DNA from: Tribonema minus
Taxonomy: Eukaryota; Sar; Xanthophyceae; Tribonematales; Tribonemataceae
DNA: 64,000 bases
Assembly: GCA_017506865.1 (NCBI GenBank)
Contig: JAFCMP010000068.1
Coordinates: forward strand, 434,001 to 498,000
Direction: 5' to 3'
Shown here: piece after piece, positions 10,901-23,100 of the stretch
Layout: each line of letters starts with the position of its first letter
How positions within the stretch are numbered: position 1 is the stretch's first letter
The notes under the pieces: model-generated
What the model was told of the DNA's origin: nothing
Seen by the model: the letters and a program-made list of their open reading frames with translations, nothing else
Databases searched by the model: none
Program-made: the position numbers and the translations under genes

Positions 10901-13900
10901 CCGCGCACGAGATTTTTGACTTCATATACGAGGACCCCGTGGCGAGCGCCAGCATCGGCCAGGTGAGATGATGTCATGAGGTTGATGGCGATGCTACGCT
11001 TGTAGTAGCTGGTGTGCTAATCGGTCAGGTGAGGCGATGCTCATCGCCGATGGCAGTGCTCTACATGTAGTATTTGGTGTGCTGAGCGTTGCGCAGTGCT
11101 AACCCTAACCGTAACCCTAACCTTAATTGTAGCCCTCAATAGTCACTTCCTTGACGTCTGTGGTCGAGTGAATTGGCCCTGACGGTCGTTGGCTGTCCTG
11201 TGGCATCTTGTGCACGCAACACCTCTGTGGCCAGGTTCCGTGTGCTCGTTGGCATGGTTGAGAGTGTATCAGTAGAGAGGGCGCTGCATGGCATGCACGT
11301 GCAGGGGTAAGGTTATGACTAGCTTTACTTTATCATATTTCTTTGTCAATGTGTGCGCAACTTACTGGCTTGAGGTGCTGAATGCCCTCTCTGTTTGCCG
11401 ACTGCTGGTGCATGTCTCAATTTCCCTCACTCTTGCAGCTCTGTGAATGTACCGATGATCGATGTATCCGTTCAAGCAGTGCTCAAGTCCTCAACCCTCC
11501 CCCCCCCCCTTCCCCCCAGGTGTGCAAAGCGATCGTGAGAGACGGCAAATGTCTCGTCCTCCCTCACTCCTTGCAGGGCTGTGAATGTAACAACGATTCA
11601 TTCATTCCTTCAAGCAGTGCTCAAGCCCTCAAACCCGCCGCTGTTGCCCCCCCCCCCCCCCCCTCCCCCAGGTGTACAAAGCAATAGTGAGGGAGACGGG
11701 TAAGGTGGTGGCGCTCAAGGTACAGCGCCCGGAGGCCTTTAGCAGCGCGGCTGTGGACATGTTCATATTGCGGCGGTTCGCCGCGTGGTTCAAGGAGTGG
11801 AAGAAGCTGCGGAGCAACCTCGTGGGCATCGCCGACGAGTTCGGCGCGCAGGTGCGTCACACTTGAAGATCGATCAGATCATTGTGCCGCCAGTGACAGC
11901 TGGTGTAACTGCCAATGCTCTGCACATGTCTGGACAACAATGTGGTCAAGCTGATGTAGCTGCTGGTGCTGCTCTGCTCTGGACACCAGTATATGCATAC
12001 TTGAAGGAATCATGTATGCATCCATGTCTGATGCAGCAGTGTGAAGCAGTTAGCTTCTGCCCTGCTCTGCAGCCCACAGGCCGTCTTGTCTTGCACTGGC
12101 CCATGAATCCTTGTCAAGTATCAGTATGCCTGCACGCGTCTGCATCGCAGCGCATTCCAGTGCGCTGTTTTGACGCCGTCAGCAGGACCATGGCGCTGGT
12201 TCCACACTTCAACACTAGTGCCATGAACTTAAACATCGTGAACGTCAATACTGCCCTCAGGAGGCGCCACGCTAACTCCTCTCTGCTGCTGCTATTGCGC
12301 AGCTGTTCGGGGAGCTCGACTACGTGCAGGAGGGCAGGAACGCTGTGCGCTTCAAGGAGCTCTACGGCAACATCCCCGGCATCTACGTGCCGGACATATA
12401 CTTTGACCTGACGTCGAGGTGCGCGCGCGCTGCTGAGCAATGACATTGTCGCCTTCAGTGCCTGTTGCGCCCGTCAATTGCATTTCAGTAGCCCGCGGCT
12501 CCGACATGAGTGGTGTGCAGTTTCACGTGCTGACTGTGACATACCCGCAACATCCCCGGCATCTACGTGCCGGACAAATACTTCGACCTGACGTCAAGGT
12601 GCGTGCGCGCTACTGAGCAATGACATTGTAGCCTTCAGTGTCTCTTGCGCCTGCAAATTGCATTCAAGTAGCCCGCGGCCCCACGATGAGTAGTGTGCAA
12701 TCTCACGCGCTGACTGTGATAGCTGCCTAGGCGATGCAGCAGCTGCAGCAAAGTTGAAGTTCCTGCATCTGAACCATGAACACGGCTAGTGGGCCACCGA
12801 AGCTGGACTTTTCCTCTGCCCTTTATCGCACCGCGCACACTCTGCGTGCACACGCTCTGGACGGCGGGCACATGCATCGTTATAAACATGCGTGCACATG
12901 CGCCCCACACACATCTGTACAGTTGAAGTTGAACAATCTATGTCCTTGGTGGGGTTTGCGCATCCTGCCCACCATCATTGAAAACCTGCGTTTTGTGAAG
13001 GGTTGAAAGGGCTCAAGTAGGCATATGACACATGAGGGGGGGGCCTCTCGCTGTTCATCGAGTGCCATGTACTACAACCTATCATCACAACCTATCATCA
13101 TGAGCACCTTCAACACTCAGCAACAATACAATCCCGCTGCGCTCCGCATGCAGGCGCGTGCTCACCATGGAGTGGGTCGACGGCGAAAAGGGCCCGTGGC
13201 TGCAGGACGGCAGGCGCCTGCTCACCGTGGGCCTGCAGTGCTCAGTCATGCAGGTACGTAGGTATACGCGCGCGAAGTTGCGCAACAGAAAACTTCAAAT
13301 CATGAAGTTCCTGCTCACTGTGGGCCTGCAGTGCGAATTCTGGGGGTTGCGTATTTGGGGGGCCTGCATCGCGAACTTTGCACACCTTAGACGACGGAGC
13401 AACGTAGACGACGGAGTCGCGACGGTCCGTCGCGACAGCGCTAGTGAAATCTCTGTCGTGAACCTGTCGCATACGAGTGCTCCACTTGCTGTCGTCTGCA
13501 CGACACCGTCGCACAAGGATGGTGCACTTTCCGCCGTCTGCACGACGTCTGTTGCGCATGGTTGTCGCAGCTCCGTTCCATTCCGTCGAACCAAAAATAA
13601 CGCTTACTTGAGTGATTGCGGCATTGTTGCATAGCTGGCAGCGTATAGACGTATCACAGCCTATGCGTGCCTTTGCGTGCTCATATGATTGTCAACACAT
13701 AACTTCAACTCCGTCAACTGTCCGGTTCGAATCTCCGTCGTGTCTGCACGACACCGTTGACTGCTGCTGCTGGATAATACTGTTGCCGTTGTCAGCACTG
13801 TCGCACACGGTCACACCAGAGTCCGTCGTTATGGACGACTCCGTCATCACACCTCTGTCGGATTAGCCGTCGTGCTGCTCGACTCCGTCACGACGGACCG

Positions 13901-16291
13901 TCGTCTAAGGTGTGGAACTTTGCACAGCAGACAACTTCAAGTCATTCAGTTTGCGCAAGAGACAACCTCATCTATAAACTGCAGACGCAGGGGGATGCAT
14001 GCGTATCGGTGTGGGCCTCTGCACAGCGCAGCGTCAGTGCTCAACCGCCGCTGCCTGACCATTGTGACTGGCCCCTCAATGGCATATGCGTGCCCACCTG
14101 GCTTGGCGCCTCCAGCGCGTCACGCGGTCATAGATTGTGTGGTACCGCTGCCGTTCATTCGCATGCCCCTGCCACCGTGGTCATCCCACCTCTTCCGTCG
14201 CTCTCACCGTTCAGTCTTTGAAGATGTCTTGCATTTGTACAACGACTGCCATTACGCCCCCCTTTTCATGTCGCTTTCGATGTGATTGCACTTCAACTCT
14301 ATCCTTCTCACGTCTTTCCATGTGATTGCACTTCAACTCTTTGCCCCCTGCGCCGCCGCCAGGTTCTGGACACGGGTTTCCTGCACGCAGACCCGCACCG
14401 CGGCAACCTGCTGCGCATGCCTGACGGGCGGCTCGCGTACCTGGACTTTGGCATGATGTGCAGGTGGGATTGTAGGGTCAGGTTTAGGGTTAGGGTTAGG
14501 GTTAGGGTTTGAAGCAGTAAAAGCGCATAGTCGCGTGTGTGCGCGCGTGTTCTCCGCGCGCGCAGCAGTGCGGGCAGTCGAAATTGGTCTGACGCAAACC
14601 TTAACCTCAATCCGTCTTCTGCGGTGTCTGCCGTCACACGAGCTGACTGTAACTCTAACCTTAACCCTAAGGAGTGAACGGCAGCGACGTGCCAGCATGC
14701 AAGCGCGCATGGCAGCGCCCCGTCGGACTGCGGGGCGAGCGCGGCTGCGCCGGCTGCATTCACCATCGTCACCGTGATGCAGCGGCGTGTCGGAGGCCGC
14801 AAAGGCAGTCATGACAAGGCATTGCATTAGGGCACCGTGCTCCGCTGCAGCTCCTCACACAGAGCATATGATGGCCTCGCTGGGACCCTTGCCAGCTCCG
14901 CGACCGTGCTTACTGTGATTCAATGGCGTGTAGGGCACTGCAATTCTGTGATTCAATGGCGTGTAGGGCACTGCAAAGGTGACCCTGGGGTGCCACTGAC
15001 GGTGCACACACCGAAGCGCTCAGAGCGTGACGCCCTTGTCAAGCATACATGCCCACTACAGGACCTGGCGTTTGTGTACGCGACGCGCAGCGGCTCCCGC
15101 TACTACTGTACACCCTGCTACTGCCTTAATGCCCCCTACAAGACCTTTGGCGCTTGTGCTTGTGCCTACGACGCGCAGCGGCTCCCGCTGCAATGGTACC
15201 CCCTGCCGATTGGTGGGGGGGGGGGCAGTATCACTGTGGTGCGCTGGCCATTTATCACTGGCACTGGACACGCTTGCAGCATGGCGTGTGAGTGCTCTAG
15301 GCTGTGCACATGAGCAAGTGCCTGTGGGCGCTGGCGATCGCGTGCGCCCTGCAACGCCATGCTGTTGACGCCCAAGCGTCACCAGCTGCACACGCACGAT
15401 GACAGATAGCTCTCATGTTGTGCAGCGCATCCAGGCATTGCTGGCGTAAGAAACTATTTGTGCAGCTGAACGCAAAGTTTTATTTAAAAAAAAAGCATAC
15501 TTCGAAGTATCTCAAATTACTGCCCAAAGTGAGCCAAAAACAATGAAAAAATCCCTGATAAATATATTGACCGAAACAGAATAAACGATCCTGAGCTAGA
15601 GATTATCAAAAGCTGAAGTGTTTGCATCCTCACATCTGCGCCACGCTCGCCCCTGACAGCATGCTCACTGTCGACACGCGCTTGCGATCCCTACCAGAAT
15701 CATTCACAAACACAGTCGCGTGTACTATTTGTGCGTGTTGCAGCGTTCCTGCGGACCAGCGGTACGCGCTCGTGGGCGCCACGCTCGGCTTGCAAAATAA
15801 GGACATCGGTGAGTTTGAGCTGTGCACTGCTTCGCGCTGTCGCGACCTTCTGACCTTCTGCTGTGCAATGTGTGACGGGTGGAACGTGCGCACAGGGCGC
15901 CTGCAGCACCAGCGCCCACCAGATGAACTTCATACTTGAAGTCAGGCCCCCCATGTGCTGAATGGCAGAGCACGCGTGCGCCATGTGCTCCTGCGCTGCA
16001 GCCCCATGCTGAGCACTGACGTGACCGTGTGTCGTGCGTGAGCGGCGGCACGCGCCAGCAAGCCGTGACGCGCCGGCCGCTGACAGGCCAGGAAGCCAGC
16101 GCTACTCCATGTCTGCCAACCGCGGCGTCTGACTCATTCTGCAACTACCGCGCAGGCATGGTGGCCAACAACCTGGTGAAGCTGGGCTTCCTGCCCGACG
16201 AGACGCGCCTGGACATCGTCGTGCCCGCGCTGGAGCAGGCGGTGTTTGAGGTGCGTCCGCGCGTTCGCGCACGTGCGTCACAGCTGTGTGC

Positions 16292-16322
<31 letters not shown>

Positions 16323-17092
16323 TGTGTATGCAGTGCGCCTGTGGCTTCCGGCACAGACACGGAAGGCAACACACAGTTTGCGCGTGGTGCAAGAAACGCG
16401 CGCGCGCCATGAAAAAACCCTGGATGACATGCCTTGGTGAGCAGGATAGGCTTACCCATCCTAAGGACTTTGCCTGCCGTGTCCCCCGTGAACGGCAGCG
16501 CTAGCTGCGTCACAGGTGAACGTACACTTCAAATACATCCGGCACCCCCCGTTCGCACAGGCGTGCCACGGGCAACGCGCGAGCCGCCTCAACCGCCAAA
16601 GTGTAAGTGCGTCGCAAGTGAACTCAAACCTCAACATGCGTGCAACACCCCCCGGTTTCGCGCGGGCGACCGACGGGCAGGGCGCGAGCCGTTTCAAAAC
16701 TACCAAAGAGAGTAGGGCACGAGTGAACTCAAACTTTAACATGCATCCGCCACACCCCTGATTTCACGCAGGCGAGCGACAGGCAGGGCGCGAGCCGCCT
16801 CAAGCACCAAATAGTAGGTGCGGTAGGTGCGTCACAAGTGAACTCAAACTTCAACATGCGTCCGTCACCCCCCCCCCGTGTTTGCGCAGGCGAGCGACGG
16901 GCAGGGCGCGAGCCGCCTGAACTTCCAACAGTAGGCATGTCACAGATGAACTCAAACTTCTATCATGCGTCCGTCACCCCCCCCCCCCCCCCCCACTCCC
17001 GCTTTTGCGCAGGCGAGCGACGCGCAGGGCGCGAGCCGCCTCAACTTCCAAAGTTAGTAGGTGCGACGCACGTGAACCCAAACTTCAACATG

Positions 17093-17123
<31 letters not shown>

Positions 17124-20100
17124 CCACGCAGGCGAGTGATGGGCAGGGCGCGAGCCGCCTCAACTTCACGCGGCTGAGCGCGAGCATCAGCGAGCTCAGC
17201 GACGAGCTGCAGTTCCGCGTGCCGCCGTTCTACTCGCTCATCGTGCGCACGCTCACGATACTTGAGGGGCTCGCGCTCGCGGTGGACCCCGACTTCCGCC
17301 TCATCAAGGGCGCGTACCCGTTCATCGCCAAGCAGGTGAGAGAGAGAGAGAGAGAGAGAGAGTGCCGCGCTGTCGTGTGATCAGTAACGCCTGTCTGCGA
17401 GACTGTTGACTGTCGTTGCGTCAAAACGGAGACGGTTGTGGTTGGCTCGAGGCTTTTGAACGTGCAGGCGAGCTAGCGCAGCCGACGGTGACCGTCAAGC
17501 CACAACTGAGGTATGGCGCGGAATAATCAACGAGAGATACTCCACTTACCCCTGCATACCATCGCCATCGCGAAGGGCGCGCAATACGCCTACCTACTGC
17601 ATGTTTGAGGAAGATGATGCGTGCTGCGGGTCGTTCGGCGCCGGGCCGCTCATGCATGCCAGCTGGCGGTGCCATCAGGTTACCCATGTCTCCACGCTCT
17701 TTTGTGGCGGCTGGCTGCATCCATCCCATCGCACAGCGGCAGCCGCCGCCACTGGCGAGACGCCGCGCTCGCGCGCAGTGCTCGACGCCGCGCGCGCCAC
17801 CGGCGCTGAGCGCTATCCATGCATTTGCCACTGTGTTAACGGCCGGCGACAGCACGCGACGCACGCATGAGCTGCGGTGTTGCCTGACCCAAGCCCAAAC
17901 TCTTGCCCGGCATCGCCGCCTAGCGTGGATGCTCGCTAGGTGCGCTCAGTTTCTGGGGCCGCCGCACCCACACACACGGTGATGTGTGGAGCAACAATCT
18001 GGCATCTTGGAAGGGGAGGGCACCACTCCCCTTGTCACTGTGTCCTCACCTCGTTTCATTCTTGTTTCATTCGTGACCGCCCATCGTCGATGTAAGGGCT
18101 GCGTGCCATGGTGCCATCCACTCGGAAGACACAGGCACCCGGCCCGTGGCCCTCCCAAGGCTCCCTGGAGTGCGCACTCACTCACACGTGCAGGGCGCAG
18201 CACCTCCTCCCCTGCCAGAACTGAGTCGTCTGGCGCTGCTGACTCGACCCGCTGAGCATCATCACCGTGCCTGTGCCGCGCGCGCCGCCCGCTTGCAGGT
18301 GCTCAACAGCGACAGCGGCGAGATGCGCAGCCTCATGAAGGCGACGCTCCTCGACAGGCAGGGCAAGATCAAGTGGCGCCGCCTCGAGGAGCTTGTCAGC
18401 ATCGCCGGCGCCGCCAAGGTGAGCGCTGCTGCCGTGCCTGAGCGCTGCTGCAGCTTGAAAGCGCGCCCGCGTTTGTGCTATGTACTTGAAGTAAGCAACG
18501 CACGCTCACGCGACAGGCAGGCGCGGGCAGGCTTAGCGCTGTTGCGGCTATCGCCGGCGCCGCCAAGGTGAGCGCTGTTGCACCTGAGCGCTGCTGCAAC
18601 TTGAAAGTACGCTCGCGCGGGCCGCCCGGGGTCGCGCGCGTTTGTGCTACTTCAAGCAAGCAATGCTCATGCGACAGGCGGGCGCGGTGGGCTTGGCGCT
18701 GTTGCGGCTATCGCCGGCGCCGCCAGAGTGAGTGAGCGCTGCTGCCACGACTGCTGTTCAGTCGTACTTCAAGTAGGTGACGTGCGCGCTGGCAGGCGGG
18801 CGGGGGGGCGCGCACACCGCTGCTGGGGTTGTCCGTCTGACACTTGCTGTTCCGTGACCGCCGGGTCGCTCACCATCTGCAAGTGGCAGTGCACATTGAA
18901 GAGGGCAGCACCTGTTGAAGAGGGCAGCATCTGCTGCTGCTGGCGCTGGGGTCTGGTAGTGCCACCGGTTGTCGTCATTTAGGCAGCAGGTGCCACAATC
19001 CATGCATCTCCTTCCACCAATTCTTTTCCGTTCCCTTGAAGCGTACCACACGCCCTGAGAAGGTGGCAAACGCGCGTTGGGCGCCGAGACGGCTGCTGGC
19101 GTCGACGCTGCCGCAGTGAGATAGCGCATGCGAGCAGGGTCCCGAGTCTGCTGCAGGAGCACAGGCATTGGTGCTGTGTGTAGAGCAGGCCTTGGAGATT
19201 ACGCACGCAACGGGCGTTGCAGAGCTCGTCAGCATCGCCAGTGCTATCAAACCGCCATTGTACTTCTATGCTTGTATGTGCGCCGTGCAGGACGCTGCCC
19301 TTGGCCTGGCTGGGGCCATGCGTGTGATGATCTGCGCTTGCAAATGATGTGTGTTGTTGACACAGGAAAGAGGCCCTGAAAAGTCTTGTCTTTGCAGTTG
19401 CTTTGTTGTTGTTGTGTCATCACGCTGCCTGCACAAGTCTTTGGACGACTGTCGCTGATGGACAAGACACCCAGGAATGATATGCAGAAAATTGCACCAA
19501 GTCACCCTGCAGCGTCACCAGAGCGCTCGTAGCGGAAGTGGAGGCATGAAACTGGCCATCTTCCAGCAGCACTGCAAATGCCCACAATGCACACACGACG
19601 GACATGGCCTTTCATTCGCCCCCCACCTGGCCTCAGCCATCGGAGTGTCAGCAGCAGACTGAAGTCCTTGCCCCGCTTGCACTTCGCTTCCACCCTGCTG
19701 CGAGTATCAGCTGCTGCTGCTGCTGATGCTGCACTTCCTGCCTCTTATTATAATTACTTTGAACGCCTTGCCTCACGCTGAGCACTGGTGCTTCTGTCCT
19801 GCGTTGCCCAGGTCGCCGACACGGACACCCAATTCGATGACCTGCGCCGAGCGCAGAAGCGCAGCGATCTGAGGGTCAAGGTGAGCCGGCCGCGCGCACC
19901 GTGCACAACATTCAGCGAGATGCAGCAGTGCTCAACACTGCAAGATAAAAACAGGAGGGTCAATGCAGAGGGTGCTGCTGCGCGCGCGCACTGCGGATCG
20001 TGGTGGCGATGTCGTTGGCGGCAGTGCTGGGCCCCACTGTTTTGTGCCTGAGCCGTTCTGGTCACGCGGCGCGGTTGCAGCGCGCACGGCACCAGCGGGC

Positions 20101-23100
20101 GCAGCAGAGGTGAAACAGCGCTCAGCATGGGGGGTCCCCTTGCGGACGGGTCAGCTCTGTGGCGCCCTCTCCCTCATTCCATGCCGCCCCCACAACACAG
20201 CGCCCTCTTCACGGGCAGAGCCCTCGTGCTACCGCCGCCTTGCTTCACTCGATGATGAACATCCCAGTCAAAACGGCCCTCATTTCGCGTGCTGCTCATG
20301 CAGCAGCGCTCCCCCTTCACCGCCAGACGCGCCAGACCAGGCTCAGCTCTGTGACACTACATACTGCCGTTAACTTCACGCCTGCGCTCAAGTGGCAACA
20401 GCGCGCGCCTCACCGACACCCTTGTGCGCGCCCATCTCGCCAGTACGAGTTGCAGGATATAGCTTGTTTACTGGTGCAGGCATCAACGCTCAGTAGCCAT
20501 TTGCCACGCGTTGATGACATACAAGGTGTACCGCCCCCAAACTGTACACGGCTTCAACGTCATGTGATTGTGAACCTACTGCCGTGCCACAAGGTTCCAC
20601 GAAGGTTTCTCAGTACTGCGCTCCTGCTGCGCTGCTTCGCGCCTCGTGCCTTCACAGGTCGGGCTGACGGGCGCCAGGCTCAGCTCTGTGGCACCACATA
20701 CTCCCATTACCTTCACGCCGCTCAGGCAGCAGCGCTCATGCAGCAGCAGCAACGCTCGCCTCACCGGAACCCTCATGTGCGTTTCTGCTGCGCTCCTTTG
20801 TGCCTCGCGCCTCCGCAGGTCGGGCTGACGGGCGCGCAGGTGGAGGAGATCCCCAGCGAGGTGACGCTCGACCTGACGCTCGCGATCCTCGACTTCATCC
20901 TCAGCGAGAACGGGCGCTTCCTGCGCGAGCCGCTGATTGACGTGAGTGCCGCCGCCGCGCTGCGCCGCAGTGCGTCGTCGTCACGTTGAACTCGTACACG
21001 AGGAATTGCCGCTATCTGCTTGCCGCGATTTCGCTCCGCTCACTTGGCTCACTGAATGCGTGAGATGGATGTGATCGTTGGAAGGTGTTTGGCGCGGTAT
21101 GTTGCCGCGCCACTGCGCGTCGTCGAGTTGAACTCTGTACACGAGGAATGGCCGCTACCTGCTTGCCGCGACGTCGCCCTGCTCGCCCAAGGCCTGAGTT
21201 GGGTGTGATCGTTGAGGGTGTTCTGCGCAGTTGCCGTTGGGCATGCTGTCGCCAACCGTTAGGGTTAGGGTTAGGGTTAGGGTTAGGGTTAGCCTGACCC
21301 TAACCCATGAATCGTGTACATATGCGCGTGGTCTGCACCGTAGGCGCGCACAGCCTTCTTTCACCATGGGTTAGGGTTAGGGTTAGGGTTAGGGTTATTC
21401 ACCATGTACACATCACGCTGCAGAATGCGGGTTCAATCCCTGGCGTTGGTGAAGTTGCGAGCGGGGCTGTGCACGCACCACGCAGGAGCTGCTGGACACA
21501 GCGGAGGCATTTCTGGGGAGAGCACCAGCGCTGCGCTGGCTTTCGCAACCCTAACCCCAACCCTCACCCTAAATCTAACCCCTCACCTGTATACTCACCG
21601 CCATCTACTCACCGCTTCGCCCCACTCACCTCGTTACCTCAACGCGCAGGAGCTCCTGGACACGGTGGACTCCATCGGCGGTCTCGCCGTCGAGTACGCC
21701 AGCGCCAACTCGCGCGGCCTCATCTCCGCGCCGCAGTCCGCGCCCGACAGGGAGCGCCTCGCCACGCTGTGGAACATCGTTGTTCAGGTATGCTACGTCC
21801 ACTCGTGCGCCCCCCTCCTGTTTCTCGCTGCAAGCGCGGGGCGATGCTTCTTTGTGCTCCGTGCTGACGGTAGCAGCGGAGATGGGGCTTGCCGAGCGCG
21901 GCGCTCATGTGCTGGCTCCAGCAGTGCTCAGCAGCACTGGTGGTTTCAGCATTGCTCAGTACTGGCTGCAGCATTGCTCAGCACTGGCTGCAGCACTGCT
22001 CAGCAGCAGCTTCAGCAGTGCTCAGTGCTGGTTTCAGCGTCGCTCAGCACTGGCTGCAGCATTGCTCAGCAATGGCTCCACGTGCGCTCAGCGCTGGCTC
22101 CGACGGCGCCCTGCTGCTGGGCCAGCTGTATGCGCGCACGCCACGTGAACATTTCTTAGCTCAGTGCCTGGCTTGGAGGAAGAGATGCTGTGATGGCAGT
22201 CCTGGCGTGCTGCACTTCGCTGAGTGCGCTCGTTGACGTGCGCTTGCCCGCTCCGTCATTCCGACTTCATGAGTGGGAATGCATTGAGAGTCACCGTGAT
22301 GAGCACTATCCGCCGCGCAACCGCAGGTGGCGCAGAGTCAGCGCCGGAAACTGGCGGTCGAGGAGCGCGCCAACGGGCTGGCGATCGCGGACGAAGGCCT
22401 TGACTTCCCAACATTGAGGTGAACAACCCCATTTGTCAGTAAAAGCGGCAATGAAGGTGCAATAATCACATCTTCGATGGCAGCGCGCCGTGGTTCAGTG
22501 AGTGGGGCACATGTACATGCAAGCGGGTTCATGCTTGAGGAGCGGGGGCGCAGAGCTCGCACAGTCTGTGTGCTGCTGAGCCGACATGGCACGGGCACAA
22601 GACGAGATCTGCCGCCTGGTTCAATTGTGTACTTGAGAGGGGGAGAGCAAGATTTTTTCCGCATTTTCGCACTATGAGTGAGGTCTGTGGTGCCCAGCCG
22701 CCCTAGAGGCTGGCGCAGCAAACCCTCATGCTGCCACTCGCGTGCTTTTTCATGGGCTCAAAGTCTTGACGGCTGTTCAAGTTCTGGTAGCACACAAAGT
22801 AATACAGCCTGGCACATCGAAGATCGCTTCACCCTGACACGCTGATGGACCCGGCCTCAACTGGGCCTCACCGCCCCCCTCCCTTGTGTGCTCTCGCAAT
22901 GCATGCCTCGCAACGCATGCCTCTCCCTGCAGAGCAACGCGACGCCTTCAAAGGCCCGGTCTCGGCCTCATCGCCCCCCCCCCCTTCCCCCTTCGCTTGC
23001 CCTCGCAACGCATGGCTCGCAACGCAGAACCCCATCTGCTTAGTGTGGGTCCCCCCCGCCAGTCTCGGCCTCCCCCCCCCCCCCCCCACCCCGTTCCTTC

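Noticed and set aside
13728-13745. GGTTCGAATC, possible tRNA T-loop
   Set aside because: It lies inside the MITE at 13381-13914 and has no cloverleaf around it.
21424-21450. GGTTCAATCCC, possible tRNA T-loop
   Set aside because: The flanking five-base stems do not pair, and no D- or anticodon arm is found upstream.
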